Of a stretch of DNA of 35,617 nucleotides, positions 32,614 to 35,617 are shown in pieces. The notes beneath the pieces were generated by a model, which saw only the letters and a program-made list of their open reading frames with translations, searched no databases and was not told the origin of the DNA. The DNA lies in assembly GCA_009760855.2 (NCBI GenBank), contig WPIO01000314.1:64001-99617 (forward strand). Direction: 5' to 3'. Source of the DNA: Cristatella mucedo. Its lineage: Eukaryota; Bryozoa; Phylactolaemata; Cristatellidae. The translations under genes were made by a program, and so were the position numbers. Numbering within the stretch: position 1 is the stretch's first letter; each line of letters opens with the position of its first letter.

Positions 32614-35600
32614 AACAAGCTGCAGCACTCTGCTGCCAGCCAGCCCACGCTCCGACATGCAGATTTGAAGTTTCTAGATATTCCGCGATCTGCTGCGAAC
32701 TCGTGCGAAATGTGTTATTTACGTGCGAAATGCTTGAAACAAGGTGCAGCACTCTGCTGCCAGCCAGCACACGCTCCGAAATGTAGATTTGAAGTTTCTA
32801 GATATTCCGCGATCTGCTGCGAACTCGTGCGAAATGTGTTATTGACGTTCGAAATGCTTGAAACAAGGTGCAGCACTCTGCTGCCAGCCAGCACACGCTC
32901 CGACAAGCAGATTTGAAGTTTCTAGATATTCTGCGATCTGCTGCGAACTCGTGCGAAATGTGTTATTCGACGTGCGAAATGCTTAAAACAAGGTGCAGCA
33001 CTCTGCTGACAGCCAGCCCACGCTCCGACAAGCAGATTTGAAGTTTCTAGTTATTCTGCGATCTGCTGCGAACTCGTGCGAAATGTGTTATTCGAGTGCG
33101 AAATGCTCAAAACAAGGTGCAGCACTCTGTCGCCAGCCAGCACGCACTCCGACATGCAGATTTAAAGTTTCTAGATATTCCGCGATCTGCTGTGAACTCG
33201 TGCGAAATGTGTTATTTACGTGCGAAACGCTTGAAACAAGGTGCAGCACTCTGCTGCGAGCCAGCTCACGCTCCGACATGTAGATTTGAAGTTTCTAGAT
33301 ATTCCGCGAACTGCTGCGAACTCGTGCGAAATGTGTTATTTACGTGCGAAATGCTTGAATCAAAGTGCAGCACTCTGCTGCCAGCCATCCTCGCGCTCCG
33401 ACATGTAGATTCGAAGTTTCTAGATATTCCGCGATCTGCTGCGAACTCGTGCGAAATGTGTTATTGACGTGCGAAATGCTTGAAACAAGGTGCAGCACTC
33501 TGCTGCCAGCCAGCTCACGCTCCGACAAGCAGATTTGAAGTTTCTGGATATTCTGCGATCTGCTGCGAACTCGTGCGAAATGTGTTATTCGAGTGCGAAA
33601 TGCTTAAAACAAGGTGCAGCACTCTGCTGCCAGCCAGCTCACGCTCCGACATGTAGATTTGAAGTTTCTAGATATTCCGCGATCTGCTGCGAACTCGTGC
33701 GAAATGTGTTATTTACGTGCAAAATGCTTGAAACAAGGTGCAGCACTCTGCTGCCAGCCAGCTCACGCTCCGACATGTAGATTTGAAGTTTCTAGATATT
33801 CCGCGATCTGCTGCGAACTCGTGCGAAATGTGTTATTGACGTTCGAAATGCTTGAAACAAGGTGCAGCACTCTGCTGCCAGCCAGCTCACGCTCCGACAA
33901 GCAGATTTGAAGTTTCTGGATATTCTGCGATCTGCTGCGAACTCGTGCGAAATGTGTTATTTACGTGCAAAATGCTTGAAACAAGGTGCAGCACTCTGCA
34001 GCCAGCCAGCACACGCTCCGACATGTTGATTCGAAGTTTCTAGATATTCCGCGATCTGCTGCGAACTCGTGCGAAATGTGTTATTGACGTTCGAAATTCT
34101 TGAAACAAGGTGCAGCACTCTGCTGCCAGCCAGCTCACGCTCCGACAAGCAGATTTGAAGTTTCTGGATATTCTGCGATCTTCTGCGAACTCGTGCGAAA
34201 TGTGTTATTTACTTGTGAAATACTTAAAACAAGGTGCAGCACTCTGCTGCCAGCCAGCGCACGCTCCGACAAGCAGATTTGAAGTTTCTGGATATTCCGC
34301 GATCTGCTGCGAACTCGTGCGAAATGTGTTATTAACGTGCAAAATGCTTGAAACAAGGTGCAGCACTCTGCTGCCAGCCAGCTCACGCTCCGACAAGCAG
34401 ATTTGAAGTTTCTGGATATTCCGCGATCTGCTGCAAACTCGTGCGAAATGTGTTATTTACGTGCGAAAAGCTTGAAACAAGGTGCAGCACTCTGCTGCCA
34501 GCCAGCTCACGCTCCGACAAGCAGATTTGAAGTTTCTAGATATTCCGCGATCTGCTGCGAAACTCGTGCGAAATGTGTTATTTACGTGCGAAATGCTTGA
34601 AACAAGGTGCAGCACTCTGCTGCCAGCCAGCTCACGCTCCGACATGCAGATTCGAAGTTTCTAGATATTCCGCGATCTGCTGCGAACTCGTGCGAAATGT
34701 GTTATTTACGTGCGAAATGCTTGAAACAAGGTGCAGCACTCTGCTGCCAGCCAGCCCACGCTCCGACAAGCAGATTTGAAGTTTCTGGATATTCCGCGAT
34801 CTGCTGCGAACTCGTGCGAAATGTGTTATTCGAGTGCGAAATGCTTGAAACAAGGTGCAGCACTCTGCTGCCAGCCAGCGCACGCTCCGACATGTAGATT
34901 TGAAGTTTCTAGATATTCCGCGATCTGCTGCGAACTCGTGCGAAATGTGTTATTTACGTGCGAAATGCTTGAAACAAGGTGCAGCACTCTGCTGCCAGCC
35001 AGCGCACGCTCCGACATGTAGGTTTGAAGTTTCTAGATAGACCGCGATCTGCTGCGAACTCGTGCGAAATGTGTTATTTACGTGCAAAATGCTTGAAACA
35101 AGGTGAAGCACTCTTCAGCCAGCCAGCGCACGCTCCGACAAGCAGATTTGAAGTTTCTGGATATTCCGCGATCTGCTGCGAACTCGTGCGAAATGTGTTA
35201 TTTACGTGCAAAATGCTTGAAACAAGGTGCAGCACTCTGCTGCCAGCCAGCTCACGCTCCGACATGTTGATTCGAAGTTTCTAGATATTCCGCGATCTGC
35301 TGCGAACTCGTGCGAAATGTGTTATTGACGTGCGAAATGCTTAAAACAAGGTGCAGCACTCTGCTGCCAGCCAGCGCACGCTCCGACAAGCAGATTTGAA
35401 GTTTCTGGATATTCTGCGATCTGCTGCGAACTCGTGCGAAATGTGTATTACAGAGCCAAAATGCTTGAAACAAGGTGCAGCACTCTGCTGCCAGCCAGCA
35501 CGCTATATTCGAAGATTTCTAGATATTCGCGCGATCTGCTGGCGAACTCGCGCCGAAATGTGTTATTGACCGTGCGAAATGCTTGAAACAAGGTGCAGCA

Positions 35601-35617
35601 CTCTGCTGCCAGCCAGC

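Larger units (their letters stand above)
23651..35617 (+). repeat. Satellite array, 124-bp monomer, about 96 copies
   Basis: Direct repeats begin at about 23651 and continue past the window end. The period is 124 bases (for example the caaggtgcag landmark at 31287 and 31411). Order of landmarks in one monomer: gcagcactctgctgcc, agccagcNcacgctccgaca, a gtag/gcag variable site, gatttgaagtttctagatat, tccgcgatctgctgcgaact, cgtgcgaaatgtgttat, a variable ttacgtg/tcgagtg/tgacgtt box, cgaaatgcttgaaaca. Two linked variants alternate: catgtag with ctagata, and caagcag with ctggata. The short monomer length, head-to-tail order and array size fit centromeric or pericentromeric heterochromatin. ORFs of up to 251 residues are by-products: 124 is one more than a multiple of three, so each frame reads every phase of the monomer in turn, and few phases contain a stop. 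Confidence 0.97.

Noticed and set aside
32161-32916. ORF of 251 residues, Cys-rich, and dozens of similar ORFs in 23.6-35.6 kb
   Set aside because: All are readings of the 124-bp satellite. Because 124 is not a multiple of three the frame walks through the monomer, and stops are rare in most phases on both strands. Frames are broken by ordinary indels, as expected without coding selection.
23651-35617. CRISPR array
   Set aside because: The repeats are contiguous 124-bp monomers without unique spacers, about 96 direct copies, in a eukaryotic context.
23651-35617. CENP-B box in the satellite
   Set aside because: I looked for TTCGNNNNANNCGGG in typical monomers. ttcgagtgcgaaatg shares only the first bases and lacks CGGG.
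1-35617. Telomere repeats or ribosomal RNA genes
   Set aside because: No TTAGG/TTAGGG-type tandem runs and no recognisable rRNA core sequence were seen.

Overview
The window looks like a piece of an invertebrate animal genome, not a prokaryote. Reasons: several layers of tandem satellite DNA, a SINE with RNA polymerase III A and B boxes and a typical metazoan 3' tail, and decayed genes of an endogenous DNA virus or virus-like element. The species cannot be told from the sequence. No intact, confidently functional protein-coding gene is visible.

Layout. (1) 1-2650 is an AT-rich segment holding remains of a virus-like element, all on the plus strand: a broken gene for a double jelly-roll capsid-like protein (156-1647, two frame changes and one in-frame stop), a short ORF (1713-1850), and a broken YqaJ/lambda-exonuclease-type nuclease (1847-2137, four in-frame stops). 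(2) 2580-3150 holds a CRE palindrome, two fragments of a small ORF and a 60-bp minisatellite (four units, 2881-3120) whose units keep one reading frame. (3) 3150-6265 is mixed intergenic DNA: a tRNA-like relic, an old diverged satellite of about 185 bp (3640-4500 and 5500-5915), a GC-rich segment of unknown nature between its two parts, and a minus-strand SINE tail. (4) 6266-23650 is about 17 kb of degenerate repeat built on short motifs such as gctgcgagctgc. It changes orientation four times between 7118 and 9470, carries a SINE at 8726-8874, and from 9.6 kb on is organised in units of about 217, 290 and 370 bp that in places combine into a period near 957 bp. (5) 23651-35617 is a satellite array with a 124-bp monomer, about 96 copies, running off the end of the window.

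How the parts relate. The 124-bp monomer can be aligned by eye, end to end, with a roughly 148-bp subunit of the neighbouring degenerate repeat, with a gap in the middle, so the array probably arose by amplification of a piece of the older repeat. The array itself shows block duplications of whole monomer numbers (7, 12 and 14), diverged monomers at its edge and more uniform monomers inside, as expected from unequal exchange. Variation in both repeat layers is concentrated at CpG positions as C/T and G/A changes, which suggests germline CpG methylation. The whole window is best read as centromeric or other heterochromatic DNA next to a dead viral insertion. Every long ORF from 6.3 kb onwards is a by-product of a low-stop repeat and is not annotated as a gene.
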